Origin: Daedaleopsis sinensis
Lineage: Eukaryota > Basidiomycota > Agaricomycetes > Polyporales > Polyporaceae
Direction: 5' to 3'
DNA: 64,000 nucleotides
Assembly (NCBI GenBank): GCA_033807695.1
Contig: CM066305.1
Span: 1,612,001-1,676,000, forward strand
In this document: in pieces, positions 1 to 15,078 of the stretch
Position numbering within the stretch: position 1 is the first letter of the stretch
How the letters are laid out: each line of letters opens with the position of its first letter
Translations under genes and position numbers: made by a program
Notes under the pieces: model-generated
Databases searched by the model: none
What the model was told of the DNA's origin: nothing
What the model saw: only the letters and a program-made list of their open reading frames with translations

Positions 1-469
1 CAGAGCGAGAGCCTAAGAAAGGGAAGACCCTCCGAGACCTCGTTGCTGAGGGCAAGGTCCTCCGCCGGCATGTCGAAGATGCGAAGCGGACGATGGACGA
101 GGTGATGGGAGTCGGAGACGCGGAAAAAGTCGAGGTTGCGGTAGAACTTGCGCGGAGGAGTGGGGACCAAGCTGCCCTGATACGTGCCTTGGAAAGTAAG
201 GTTCAGCTGCTGGTGAGTGGTCTGATGTCACGGTGCAATGCTTGAGCAGGAAGTAACAGAGCTCCGTACAGGAATCCACGAAAGTGTCGTCGTCGACATC
301 GCTCATCTGTCGCATTTGTCTAGACCCTTACACTGAGCCAACGGTGTCGACGGGATGCTGGCACACTTGTTGTCGTGACTGCTGGCTACGCTGTCTTGGC
401 TCGACGAAGTTGTGCCCTATATGCAAGAGGATCACGGGCGCAACAGACTTGAGGCGGGTATACCTGTAG
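1..469 (+). CDS. RNF220-like RING-type E3 ubiquitin ligase, C-terminal part (5' end outside window)
   Basis: Two exons are visible: one running in from the left edge (frame starting at base 3) to 212, and 260-469, joined by a 47-nt intron (GTGAGT...AACAG). The upstream piece is charged and helical. The last ~55 residues are a C3HC4 RING finger (CRIC, then CWH, CCRDC and CPIC) that ends almost at the stop with the tail DLRRVYL. A RING at the extreme C-terminus, with the spacing CWH...CWLRCLG...LCP and a DLRR(I/V)YL end, is characteristic of the RNF220 family, whose members transfer ubiquitin from an E2. Substrate and N-terminal domains cannot be judged because the gene begins outside the window. 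The RING assignment is strong; the family name is by recalled similarity. Confidence 0.8.
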
Positions 470-1345
470 AGTTTTAGTTTTACTGTCTTGTTCTACATGT
501 TCGATTGGAATCCCGCGCTTTGTTCCATCGTTCTGATATGTTTGTCCCCTAAAGAATGAACTCCGATGAGCATTGAGGTCAACAAAGTGGAACCAGTAGA
601 ATATAAGAATTGTTCATATCTGGCCTTGCCATGTCCTCACTTGTGCACACAACACCAAACCATGTCGTTAAAGAACGGCAGGTTACAGTGTAGGGGATTC
701 AGGGCGTCGAGACGACGCCACCACGACGTTTATAATCACAAAACACGAACGCAGATTGAACAACACTCACTTGACAATGCCCTCCCAGCACATTCGAAAT
801 ACCACACCGTCACGCAAGGCCTATTCTAGTAGCGAAGGGTGTTCGGATTATAGCGTCATGAGTACTATATATACAGAGTATGTGCAGGATCACGCCAGAG
901 GGCTAATGAGCCTGCGAGGAGGGGTCAGAACTGGTCGAGAAGGCTGACGTGTGTGGACTCACTTGATCAGGGATGGTTGTGGGTTGCTCCTCGTGTACCC
1001 AACGTAGATGATGAACGGAATCCAGCCGTAGTGGACGACCGTCTGTGTGCGAGAGTGCGGTGAGCGGGAAACTGGGGGTGACTAGTCATGGACATACGCG
1101 TGCTAGGTCAACGGCCTTGATGATTCTCTCCTGCACAACACATATAGCGTTGAGTCTGCGAGCTTAGCGGGCGTAAAGCGAGGGGCGTACTTTTGTCTCT
1201 TCCGAGGGCATTTTGGGCGAGTGCGGTGACGGACGTGGAAGGAGTCGTGAAGCAGCCCCGGGCGTTGCCGACCACTTTTTGGATTGCACGGGCGCTTGTA
1301 GACTCAGAATCCGTTCCGTCCCTCCTCGACTCGCATACCTCCAAA
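470..1345. other. Intergenic stretch, no gene supported
   Basis: This 876-bp gap separates the RING gene from eIF3f. It holds only short open frames without protein-like composition or convincing splice sites, plus an AT-rich ACTATATATA motif near 864. It probably contains the RING 3' UTR and the eIF3f promoter and leader. Confidence 0.5.
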
Positions 1346-2535
1346 ATGCCTCTTGGGCCTCCCTCCTCCGCGGTCTTCCTCCAGAATGCTGCGCCCGGGT
1401 TTATCTCAACCCCAGGGTGTGTAAACTTACTGTCGCATGATGATTGAACTTATGTTTGTTTCCTGCACGATCGTTCAGCCGCACCCCAACTTCTGTTACG
1501 GTCCACCCAGTAGCACTCTTTTCGATCCTCGACCACTACCTGCGTAGGACGGATGCACAAGATCGCGTCATTGGAACTCTTCTCGGTACACGCTCCGACA
1601 ACGGCGAGGTGGAGGTGCGCTCGTCGTTTGCCGTGCTTCATAGCGAGACGGCGGAGCAAGTAGCGGTGGACATGGAGTATCACCGGACAATGTACGAGCT
1701 TCACCACAAGGTCAACCCGAAAGAGGTCATTGTCGGATGGTACGTCTGCATCCCACCATCATCTTCTATCCACGATTGAGGAAGACCATCTCAGGTATTC
1801 GACCGGTTCGAACCTTAACACTTATTCTGCCCTCATCCAAAATTTCTACTCGCAAGAAACCGCGCCGCATCAGGCCATCCACCTAGCGTTGAACACTGGT
1901 GTTGAGGAGAGTCAGCAACCAGGAGTCAAGGCTTATGTTGGGTATGCTTCAGGATCCTGATCATCTCTAGTTATGGATCTAACCGAATGCCTTCTTCGTA
2001 GAGCACCAGTGGGCGTCAACCCGAAGCCCGAGAACTGTGTATTCGTACCGATCTCTTGCGAGCTTCGTTTCAACGATGCAGAGCGTAGCGGCCGTGAGTT
2101 CGTTTGCTTCGCGCTCTGTTTCCCAGTCTCAACCCGATCACAGTCGACCTCCTTACCTCCAACCTCTCCAACTCTGGCTCGGCCACTTTCACAAACCCTG
2201 CCAGTGACCTCGAGCTCCTAGAACGTTCCCTCGTGTCCGTTTCTGAGATGCTTGAGCGCGTGCTCTCCTATGTGCAATCTGTTTTGTCCGGCGAGGTGCA
2301 GGGCGACGCCGCGGTTGGTCGCTACCTTATGGACGCGCTCGGCCCTAGCACCGAAGATCTCGAGAAGGGCGAGTTCAACTCCCATCTTCAGGTGCGCGAC
2401 CTCATATCACATTCAAGTGACCATACTGAGCCTCCGGTCCCTGCACAGGACACCCTCATGGTCTCGTATCTCGCGAACCTCGTCCGGTCGCAAGCGGAAG
2501 TCTCATCACGTCTGGCCTTAGTGAAGGCTTCATAG
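1346..2535 (+). CDS. Translation initiation factor eIF3 subunit F
   Basis: Exons: 1346-1416, 1479-1739, 1795-1941, 2002-2093, 2144-2391, 2449-2535 (301 aa). An MPN domain occupies roughly residues 25-160 and is followed by the helical C-terminal region that packs in the eIF3 octamer core. The frame [19 protein letters not shown] and the segment [13 protein letters not shown] are typical of eIF3f. The JAMM zinc ligands (HxHx10D) of active MPN peptidases are absent: where a catalytic MPN reads GWYHSHP this reads GWYSTGS, so it is a scaffold, not a protease. It acts in the cytosol in 43S complex assembly. The start was chosen because this ATG splices in phase to the MPN exon. The intron at 2392-2448 is 57 nt and stop-free, so its retention would be silent in frame. 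Confidence 0.93.
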
Positions 2536-2591
2536 TTTCTGTATCTTGTATCGTCGGCATATTGTATCCATAGCTGACACGCGTGTAGTGC

Positions 2592-3548
2592 TTAGCTGTT
2601 GAAAATGCGCGAATGCTGTAGGTCATGACGGGCTGCGAGTATCTCTCCAAGGGGCCAAGTCATTGCGGGACCTTGCACCCTTTCCTCACCCGAAGCCTCC
2701 TGCTCCTGTGCGCGGCTCAACGCGATCCCGGATGTCAAACCCTTGCAGCGAGATATCTCTGTCTCCACTAACGGCCGAATCGCGTGGAGGAGGAGCTGCT
2801 GAGCAGCGTATGGACCGATCGTGTTGAGACGAACTGATGAAGAGAGCAAGCCGCGCGCTTGCAAGAACAGGTGAAGGTATTGAGTTCTTTCTATTACATT
2901 CACAACACGAACGCGGCGATTTGAGGTATAGATTCAGGAGCAATGAGACCAAGACGTACCAACAGATAATCCGAGGGTAGCCGTCAGCACCCCCCAGCAT
3001 ATCGGGAGGTGTCCATGGGTCTCCTCACGCCGAACGAGGAGCTTGAGGCGATCCACGAGCACGGAGGCTCGTTTCTCCTTGTCCGCGAGAGGGCCAGAGG
3101 AGTTCAGATGCGATAGGCGGGGCTTCGAGAAGCCTTTTGAGAACAGAGTCAACAGAGCGACGCCTTGAGATTTGGATGCTCGGCGCGCGATGTGGTTCAG
3201 CGTCATGGTCTCGTAAAGCTCGTCCAGTTCCAAGACACGGGTCACTGCGCAGCCGACGATGTCGTCATCGGTAGACCCATCGGTGTTGAGCATGTCCTCG
3301 ACAACACGATGGGTATCTGCTACGAAGGGGAGTGCAGAGCGCGCGTATGTCGAAAGACCATCGCGGAGGAAGTTGGTGGTGTAATCCATCTTATCCGGAG
3401 GTGGTAAGGTCGACGATGATAAGAGTTCGGGGGAGAAGAAGCCGTGCGTTACATAGGATTCAAGACCGGCGGATGCAACGAATGAGCCTGTTGGGAGGTT
3501 GCTGTCTGCGAGGAGGAGGAGGATATATGCCTCATGGTCGCTGTCCAT
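2592..3548 (-). CDS. Urease accessory protein UreF
   Basis: Two exons, 2960-3548 and 2592-2890, separated by a 69-nt intron; 295 aa. UreF works with UreG and UreD to deliver nickel and CO2 to the urease active site in the cytosol. Family signatures are visible: LLLADSNLPTGSFVASAGLE near the N-terminus, and at the end PLGEILAARHDLQHSRIFNS, with conserved NTIGPYAAQQ in between. The ATG at 3548 gives the usual UreF start just before the leucine-rich strand; an in-frame ATG at 3608 would add 20 residues and cannot be excluded. The gene converges on eIF3f with 56 bp between stops. Nothing suggests decay. Confidence 0.93.
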
Positions 3549-3762
3549 CGCACGGAGCCTGGAGGGTGGGGTAACGGAAGAGAGGGCCGTGGTTGCATAG
3601 GCGCCCATACGCGGTCCTGGAGCACGCGTAGGAGCGCGTCTCGTCTGGCCACCAACCCCATTGCTCTTGCACTGCGCCCATATGGGCTGTCCTCCCCCAC
3701 TCTCTACGACCACCTAACGACACGCACGATTTAGACCAGTAGCCCCAGGAGCGATAACCAAC

Positions 3763-6700
3763 ATGGGTGCGTCGCAAGTAACCTCCTCTTGGTCTCCCGA
3801 GAGCCGCCCTGAACCATTCGCGCAGATTCGAGCGTATCGAAACAGTTAGTGGACAAGATGTACGAGAAGCGGAAGGCCGCGGCACTGGAATTGGAGAAGT
3901 GAGTAGCAGTCTACATGCCGCGCACAACCAGAGACCAACCATTGTTCTCCAGGCAAATTCGGGAATGCCACCAACAAGGTGACCAACGGAGAATCAGCCA
4001 GATTGTCGACCAGCTCGTCGAAATGTTCAGCAACCCCTCGAACCCTTTGCACGTACGGAATGGAGGGCTCATTGGACTCGCGGGCACTGCCATTGCTCTC
4101 GGCGTCGACATCGCGCCCTACATGGACAAGTTCGTGGAATCTCTGCTCGTATGCTTCACGGACCCCGAGAACAGGGTGCGCTACTTCTCCGCGGAATGTC
4201 TCTACAACATAGCGAAGGTCTCCAAAGGCGAGATACTTGTATACTTCAATCCGATATTCGACGCGCTCAGCAAGGTATGTGTGCACACTCGCGCGTTTCA
4301 AGCCCAAATGCAAACCCATACCAGCTCGCTGCAGACTCGGAGCTTTCAGTCAAGAACGGCGCTGAGCTCTTAGACCGCCTCCTCAAGGACATCGTTGCGG
4401 AGACGGCGTCGGTGTACATTCCTCAGTATCCGGAGACGGAGGCTGTACGACGGCGGGCCGACGAAGCGAGCGGAATCCTTGTACCCCATCCTGACGACGT
4501 TGCGAGTGGTGCGGATATCAGTGGCGCGCGGAAGGCCTTCTCTCTTGCACACTTCATTCCCCTGCTATCCGACAGAATATATGTCCTCAGTCCATTCACT
4601 CGCAGCTACCTCGTTTCCTGGATCAGCGTACTCGACTCAGTCCCAGAGTTGGAACTGATCACGTATCTGCCAGAGTTCTTTGACGGTCTCTTGTTCGTAC
4701 CTCTTCAACTCTCAATACTGCCACCATATTGAAGCTCACCTCATTGTCCTCACAGGAAGTACCTCTCTGACCCGACCGACGACGTGCGAGTAGCCACCGA
4801 TCACCTTCTCAGCAACTTCCTGCAAGAGATCAAGGATGTCACCATCGTGCAGAAGCAGTACCAGGAGCGACTCAGGGCGAAGCGGGAATATAACGTAGCC
4901 GAATCATCTCGTCGTACAGACATTGAGAAAGACAAGCTTCCCGACATCACCATGGAGCATCCAGAGCATGCTTCGTTCATTCCGGAGAATGACGAAGTTT
5001 TCGACAATGATATTGAGACGCCAGATGATAAGGAGTCAGAACAGGAGCTTCGCGACGTCGGAAGTGAGTAAGATCTTTTTGGACGAGTTAGCAGATATAA
5101 TTCATATTGTCTTCGCAGCATATATTCCTGGCCAGAACGTTAGGATAGACTACGCAGCCATAGTCGAGATCCTACTCCAACAGTTGGACGATCAACGTAA
5201 GCCGTTCATTCTATCTTTCGACAAGTGTCTGATGCATCTCTTCTGCAGATGACGAAATTCAGCAATGTACTGCTCTTAAGTGGTTAGCGGAGTTCCTCCA
5301 TATCGCGCAGGACGTCATGTTACCCTTCACTCCTCGAATGATCGTCGCTATCCTCCCAAACCTCGCGCACGACGTACCAATGATCTTGTCCGCAGCGGTA
5401 CGAACGAATCAAGCACTCATGGATGTTATACAATCTCTGCCATCGCCTCCCGATCAACCAGCAACACGACAAGGAACAGACAAGTCTTCCAACGCATCTA
5501 TTGCGATACCCTCCTCTCCTACACCGGTGCCACCTCAACTAGCCCCCTCACGTCAAACTACGACAAGTAAAGATGCGGTATCCAATCGGGATGTCAGCTC
5601 GCCGGAGTCGCCTCCAGATGCGGACCGAACACCCACTGCGTCGAATCTTACAACGATGAAGCCTCGTTCTGCGACAGTTTCTACCGAACCTCCTACTCGC
5701 GCGACCTTTCCTACCGACAACTCTGTCCCTGTGCAGCCCCAGACCAGTCGTCCAGATTCGCCTATATCTGCTGTGAGCGTACAGCAAGTGCAGCAGTCTC
5801 CTGAATCGTCAATGTTGCAAGAGAAGGAGCAGATCGACTATCAAGCGACAGTCGCCGCGCTGACAATACAGTTTCTGAGCGAGCACGAGGAGACCCGGGT
5901 CGCTGCACTGAAGTGGTTGATCATGCTACACCAGAAGGCGCCGAAGAAGATCCTCGCAATGGATGATGGGACGTTCCCTGCGTTGCTCAAGACTTTGTCA
6001 GACTCTTCTGAAGAGGTTTGCAGTTTGCTTAACTGTCGTCGTCAACTGCAATCAACATATCACATGTGATAGGTCATCAAGCAAGACTTGCAGTTGCTCG
6101 CCCAAATTTCGTCAAGCTCAGAGGAAGGATACTTCAAGTCGTTCATGAACAACCTTCTGGAGCTCTTTAGCACAGACCGTGGTCTATTAGACTCGCGCGG
6201 TAGTCTCATCATCCGCCAGCTATGTTTGAATTTGAACACTGAGCGCATATATCGGACGTTTGCCGAGATCCTTGAGAAGGAGGAGGATCTTGAGTTCGCG
6301 AGCGTCATGGTGCAGAAGCTGAACATGATTCTGATTACCTCACCCGAGCTGGCTGATTTCAGAAGAAGACTCAAGAGCTTGGAGACTCGGGTCAGTAATC
6401 CAATTCATAGTAACCATTCTGAGCTTACTCGGACAATAGCAAGATGGACAAGCTCTGTTCACGACGTTATATCGGTCATGGTGTCACAACGCTGTCGCTG
6501 TTTTCTCCCTATGCTTGCTTGCACAGGCGTATGAGCACGCTTCCAACCTTCTGTATATTTTGTGAGTTTGGGCTACTATCTCTGCGCACTCTAAGCGTAT
6601 GTTGACGACTCATTGCTCTACAGCGCCGACCTCGAGATCACCGTGCAGCTACTAGTACAGGTTGACAAGCTTGTACAGCTGATCGAGTCTCCAGTCTTCA

Positions 6701-7417
6701 CTTGTAAGCATATGTTCTACAGCGATCATCGTAGCTCATAACTGATGCGTCTCAAGACCTTCGCTTGCAACTCCTAGAACCCGAGAAATATCCACACCTA
6801 TTCAAGTGCTTGTACGGGTTGTTGATGCTGCTACCCCAAAGCTCAGCCTTCTTGTCTCTTCGCAACCGACTGAATGCTGTCAACTCAGCTGGCTTCCTCC
6901 ATATCGCACCCAAATCGTACGGCGAACCCTATCTGTCTAATTTCATATGCTTATGATCCCGCTCTCCATTAGCACCGTTGGCAACCTATCCTCCACACGT
7001 TCCAAGCTTGGACGAGAAGACATCAAGTGGCAAGAGCTTCTCCAGCACTTTCGCACTGTGCAGATGAAGCACGAGAAGGCGCGTCGACAGGCCCTCGGAA
7101 CCGACGTGACATCTTTCACTGCGCATCCGTACACCAACGGCACCGATGGCACGAAGCCGCCAACCCCTCCCTCAGGGCCAAGCGTTGGCCCAGTGCCGCA
7201 TGCCACGACCCGACGGAAGGTCACTGGGGATGGCCCACTCCGACCGCCGTCGCGCACAGGAGGGGTTTTGTCGCCGCTCAACCCGAAGTCGCGAATACAG
7301 AGCGGTTTGGCGAACGCCGTGGGCTCCGGCCCGCAGATACCGACTAGCCCGACTGCAGCAGCGACACAGATGCAGTCCAAGGTGAAGAGAACGCTAAGTT
7401 TGAGTCGGAAGACATGA
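3763..7417 (+). CDS. VAC14: VAC14, HEAT-repeat scaffold of the PIKfyve/Fab1 complex
   Basis: Exons: 3763-3766, 3826-3898, 3953-4274, 4325-4692, 4756-5063, 5119-5196, 5249-6015, 6073-6390, 6440-6561, 6624-6703, 6757-6916, 6973-7417 (1014 aa). VAC14 holds the Fab1 lipid kinase and Fig4 phosphatase together at vacuolar/endosomal membranes and so controls PI(3,5)P2. Recognisable blocks are [19 protein letters not shown] and [20 protein letters not shown] in the N-terminal HEAT region, a Ser/Thr/Pro-rich insert coded at about 5440-5800, and the C-terminal VAC14_Fig4-binding region ([19 protein letters not shown]). The first exon appears to be only four bases (ATGG). Joined to the next exon it yields [12 protein letters not shown], whereas the second exon alone has no start. 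The UreF start lies 214 bp upstream on the other strand. Confidence 0.93.
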
Positions 7418-7625
7418 TGGGACCAGGTTAGGACAGATATTCACTGTTTTGTTGTTCATGTGCATCACGTTGGTTGTAACTTATATCCCCCCTTATGTCC
7501 GATTTAATGTATATCATAGAGTGCGGCTGCCTTAGCTTGCAATCGAGGGTCCAGCAATAACACAAACTCCCAAGCATAATACTGATATAACAACTAGGGG
7601 AACACTGAGCATCGATCAGGTCGGG

Positions 7626-8796
7626 TCAGCTTTCGGATTGAGGGACACGGAAATTTGTTCGTATGGTGGTTATATCCTCTTCTGTCAGCCCCACAACAGT
7701 CTGCAAATATTTCTCCACGCCACCATAGCGTTCATTCAACATTCGCAGGAATGCGATCATCGTCTCTGACCTACATCGATCCCAGTAGGTCAGCTGTCGC
7801 AGCTGAACATGAACGAGCAAGAACGCACCTCGAGGAAAGCATATTGATAGCGCCCTCGGCATTTGTCTGGAAGAAGGGTACTTTGGACAGTCGTTCCATG
7901 ACCATCTCGCGGGCGGGTTCACGTCCAATACGTGTCAATGCATAATCGTGGGCGATGGCTTCATCATCAACGCCGACAAGCTAGTGTTTCGGGTGAGCTA
8001 CCAGGATCGATGATCATAGCGAAAGGCGATTACCTTGAGCAGGAGGGCAGCTAGCACCCCTGTCCGATCCTTTCCAGCTGACGAGCGTTCTCAATAGGTG
8101 TCGGTTACAAGACGACAGTATGGGCACCCACCAGTGCAGTGGAACAAGCACGCATCCTGTGGTCTATCCCTTATGTGCCGGAAGACGATGCCGAAAGCTG
8201 ACCCCGCATGGTCTAGGATTTGCGAATAGAGTTCCATGAAGGCCTTCCTTGCTCGTCAATACATCGAGTCAACTAGGGTTACAGAAGCAAACCTCTGTCT
8301 TTCCGCTTGCATAGAGTTCAAACCGTCTGACAGGGAGGGGCCATGGTCGGTATCGCCATTTGAAGGTGCGAGAGAGGGGTAACACACTTTGCCATAGCTT
8401 CTGGACTATAGTCCTCCTTCTTAAATACAGGGATGTGTACAATCTCGACTCCCTCTACGGTGGGTATTGGAGTATTGTACTTCTGCATCTCTGTGTCCGA
8501 ACGGAGATCGTAGATGGTCGTGATCCCCAAGTCTCTCAGTTGTTGCATGCCTAGAGATGGGAATATCTCAGTGTTTGTTGCACTGAACAAAACCCCTCCG
8601 AGTACGTACCTTCCTCAGTTATGTGAGAGACCTCTCCTGCACGATATGCTAGCTTGGGCTTTGTGATGTAGCCTGGCTGGTTTGTAGGGTATGAACCGAG
8701 ATCGCGGACGTTGACAACGCCGGGTATAGAGACGAAGGGTGGGCGAGATAGCTGCTCCGCAACCACAGCAGGATCAAGAGGCTGTAGCTCCGTCAT
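7626..8796 (-). CDS. Tyrosine/dual-specificity phosphatase of the Y_phosphatase3 (Siw14/IphP-like) type
   Basis: Seven exons: 8610-8796, 8388-8550, 8293-8326, 8132-8243, 8034-8077, 7829-7980, 7626-7770 (278 aa). The P-loop is HCTAGKDRTGV (catalytic Cys, then Cx5R with the invariant Arg) and is assembled across the 8077/8132 splice. The N-terminal VVNVRDLG and the following ITTIYDLRSDTE are the family's conserved lead-in strands, and RIGREPAREMV follows the active site. Such enzymes dephosphorylate phosphotyrosine or, in some members, inositol phosphates; the substrate here cannot be told. An in-frame ATG at 8922 would give a longer N-terminus, but 8796 matches the family start better. It diverges from MCM6. 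All phases close without frameshift. Confidence 0.88.
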
Positions 8797-9045
8797 CTCC
8801 AGATAATTTGGACGGATGTGTATCGAGAAGGAAGGAGTGGATAGCAGGGAAAGAGGATTGAGGACAAGCAGTCTGTCAATTAAGCGCTCTCCGCTCACCA
8901 TACAGACCGGAGCGCGCGCCATCCACGCGCGTGAGTTCAGGGCAGGCCATCTCGTGTCTCATTTGCCAGGACGCGTCCGTTCTTGTTCCTCCTCCTCCTC
9001 CATCGCGCTCTTTGCATTCTCTCCCCTCCTCGCGTGCAGATCACC
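8797..9045. promoter_or_regulatory. Divergent promoter of the phosphatase and MCM6 genes with MCB-like boxes
   Basis: The 249 bp between the two start codons contain ACGCGT at 8971-8976, 70 bp before the MCM6 ATG, and a CACGCGCGTG palindrome at 8925-8934. ACGCGT is the MluI cell-cycle box bound by MBF, the G1/S regulator of replication genes in fungi, so its place upstream of MCM6 fits. Binding is inferred from the motif only. Confidence 0.6.
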
Positions 9046-12358
<3,313 letters not shown>

Positions 12359-12719
12359 TCGTTGCAGATAGTGGATGCGTTTCTGTGGTTGTATTTTGGT
12401 TCCTCGGTCTGGTCACATATGTGCCGTGTTGTTATGATCGCTGTGGAGTACCTCGCTGTCCGAATCGCCAAGCTTGTATCTTAGCATGTATTGTAATCAT
12501 CTCGCTCATGCTGTTTTATCAACTTATCAACAACCTTTCGGTGATGAACTTATCCTCGTCGTTCGGCGGGGCGGCGCAGCTGGAATCCAGACCTGGCCCG
12601 TTTGGGTCATTGTCGGCACCATGCGTTGCATTCATGACGGGTATGGGCGCTTCCGCATCAGGCTCAGGCCGAGAAGCATTGCAGCCACTTGCGTCCTCGG
12701 ATCGTATACGCACCACTGC
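12359..12719. other. MCM6 3' flank up to the island edge
   Basis: No coding frame with convincing composition is seen. The stretch presumably holds the MCM6 3' UTR and ends where the terminal inverted repeat begins. Confidence 0.5.
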
Positions 12720-12804
12720 TTTACTGCCATTTTCACACCGCTTGTCGTTTGGGCGCGCGCGTCGTGAATGGCGCCACACGACAAGCTCTCCCAAATCCTC
12801 CCCC

Positions 12805-14527
12805 TTTGAAACTTCGAAACTCGATATCTCCTGAACCGCTGGCCGTAATGCCTTGATTTCTTCATTGTTCTACTCTACTTGGCGATCTGCATCTCTCGGT
12901 GCTCTAAGCTTGACGATCGGACCACTCTACCCTCCCCGGCCACAATGCCCCCAGTTCAGCCACTCCGATGCTCGACAGTGGATATCTCCTCAATGGATCC
13001 ATATTTCGACACGAAGTCTTCGATATCTTGGCTTGGAGGCTAGTGGGAGGATACGGGCTCGATTTGGTACGTCCCTCATCGATCCTCGCTCTCATCGGTG
13101 ACCGGCTCACCCCCTGCCATATCATCCGCGCAAACACCGTCCCCAACCTACTAAGAAGACTGCTGGGAAGGCTACATGCTTCATACTCTGGCACTACTCG
13201 ACGATGCACACTGAACGGTACTCGTCTTTACCCGACGCTGCGGCTGCGTCGTTGCAGACCACACCGCACCCGGAATTGCTACCCTCGACACTCGAAACAC
13301 AATTCCTCTTCAACTACGATGGATATGGATGTGATTCTTCTTGATTTAGGATCGGATGGGTCGTTTGGAGGGTATAGAGGAAGATAGGTGTGTTTTTCAC
13401 CATCCGTTCTTTCGCCGTTAGTACCTCCCATGTGCCCCCCTTGTACAACATGATAGCTATCATGCCTACTCGTGTCAATACCACTGGAATATGTTTTAAG
13501 CACCTCCAATGAGTGGAAAATAGTCACCAGAAAGACGACATAGGCGTCCTAGATCACAACCCTGTATGTGCTCTCTGTGAACCCCATGAAGCATGGACAT
13601 ACGTTGCAGTAGTCCATATTTCCATGGAAAATGTATTTGATTGACACAAAGAAGACTTCTTACTCATTCCCAACACTTGCAGATGCTCACATGGTATATA
13701 TTCTGGTAAATGAGACCATGGATGAGAAGGAGTATAGTAGTATATCGCCTCCAAGAGGAGTACTGGGTGGGGAAGCGGATATACACGATAGATATATATG
13801 TAGAACACTCACAAGCATTCTCAATGCAGTAGATATGCCCTTAAGCCAATTTGACCGAGGTCCTGTTATTTCTACGTGCAAATTGACATAGCCGAGGGGT
13901 ATGGGGGGAAGGAGCATATTGACAGCGATGGAATGGACAATCAAATACACACCATTCTCCTTCCATACCCTCCAGACCACCCATCAGATCACGAATCCGC
14001 AGAAATCACACCAATATCCAGCGTGGTTGAAGAGGAATCGTGTTTCGAGTGTCGAGGGTGGCAGCTCCGAGGACGTTGTGGTCTGCAACGATGCAGCGGC
14101 CGCATCGAGTAACAATGAGTACCGTCCAAAGCGCGTCGTCGAGCAGTGCCAGAATAGGATGCATGCATCCCAGCAACCTCCCTAGCAGGATGAGGACTGT
14201 GGATGATATGGCAGGGGTTAAGCCAGTTGCCGATGAGAGCAAGGAGCGATGAGGGACGTACCAAATCGAGCCCGTATCCTCCCACTAGCCTCCAAGCCAA
14301 GATATCGAAGACTTCGTGTCGAAATATGGATCCATTGAGGAGATATCCACTGTCGAGCATCGGAGTGGCTGAACTGGGGGCATTGTGGCCGGGGAGGGTA
14401 GAGTGGTCCGATCGTCAAGCTTAGAGCACCGAGAGATGCAGATCGCCAAGTAGAGTAGAACAATGAAGAAATCAAGGCATTACGGCCAGCGGTTCAGGAG
14501 ATATCGAGTTTCGAAGTTTCAAAGGGG
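12805..14527. mobile_element. Nested 1.7-kb element with giant inverted-repeat arms
   Basis: The arms run from 12805 to about 13390 and, inverted, from about 13960 to 14523. The outer ~480 bp of each arm are nearly identical and the inner ~100 bp diverged, around a ~570-bp unrelated centre. Ends read TTTGAAACTTCG and CGAAGTTTCAAA, extended by CCCC/GGGG. The uninterrupted target is seen at 40480-40492, proving insertion into the TIR. No transposase is encoded; the mirrored open frames in the arms are by-products of the repeat. It resembles fold-back type elements. Confidence 0.8.
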
Positions 14528-14599
14528 CACACCGTGCAGCCGTGCCTGCCGCAGCATGCGATAGCCATGTTACAGCCGATACCTAGCGTTTAACTATAA

Positions 14600-15008
14600 T
14601 CCGCATATTACTAGGCTATTGAAGTCGTCTATAGTTTAACTGTCGCATTTCTATAGCATACCTTTCGTAGGATGCGATAGGTAAACGATCCCCGGCTTTG
14701 ATTACCGTGTGAAAATTGGCGTATAACAAGCCAATAACACGTTGTTATTGCTATGGTATTGTTAAACTGGTGCTACAGTACCACAAGCCCATTGAGAACA
14801 CGGATTGTCAAGTGAAAGGCAAGCAACAGGCGATTGATAGTTTACCTCTTTGCATGATGTGATAGCCTCGTTATGCCTATTGTACAGGGTAAGGGGGCGC
14901 TCCGGGTATAGCCAATCCAAAGTTAAACTGTTACATGCCCATTAGCCCATGCGATAGGTGTTATTAACATGCCTTTCGCACACAGCCATAGGCGAGCGAT
15001 ATTTTAAC
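14600..15008 (+). repeat. 409-bp direct repeat, left copy
   Basis: This AT-richer segment, from TCCGCATATTACTAGG to GATATTTTAAC, is repeated in the same orientation at 39926-40334. I find no mismatch between the copies on reading both through, and the lengths are equal. It is the interior of the short TIR element. Near-perfect identity across 25 kb points to a recent event or gene conversion. Confidence 0.9.
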
Positions 15009-15078
15009 AGTTACACGACTAAAGACGCTGGTTCGGACCAGGCTCCGGTCCCTCCACTACCCGGGTTGGCGTCAATAA

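Larger units (their letters stand above)
12720..15008. mobile_element. Left half of an ~800-bp TIR element, interrupted by a nested insertion
   Basis: Removing 12805-14528 joins 12720-12804 to 14529-15008, matching the outer part of 40335-40570 in inverse orientation. The element has its left TIR and interior but lacks its right terminus, breaking off at 15008. It has no coding capacity, so it would be a non-autonomous (MITE-like) element. Confidence 0.7.

Noticed and set aside
566..947. Two overlapping short open frames after the RING gene
   Set aside because: No family-like composition, poor start context and no splice connection to neighbours.
12853..14475. Two identical open frames on opposite strands in the nested element
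   Set aside because: They are mirror images created by the inverted-repeat arms; composition and lack of splice or start context argue against a gene.
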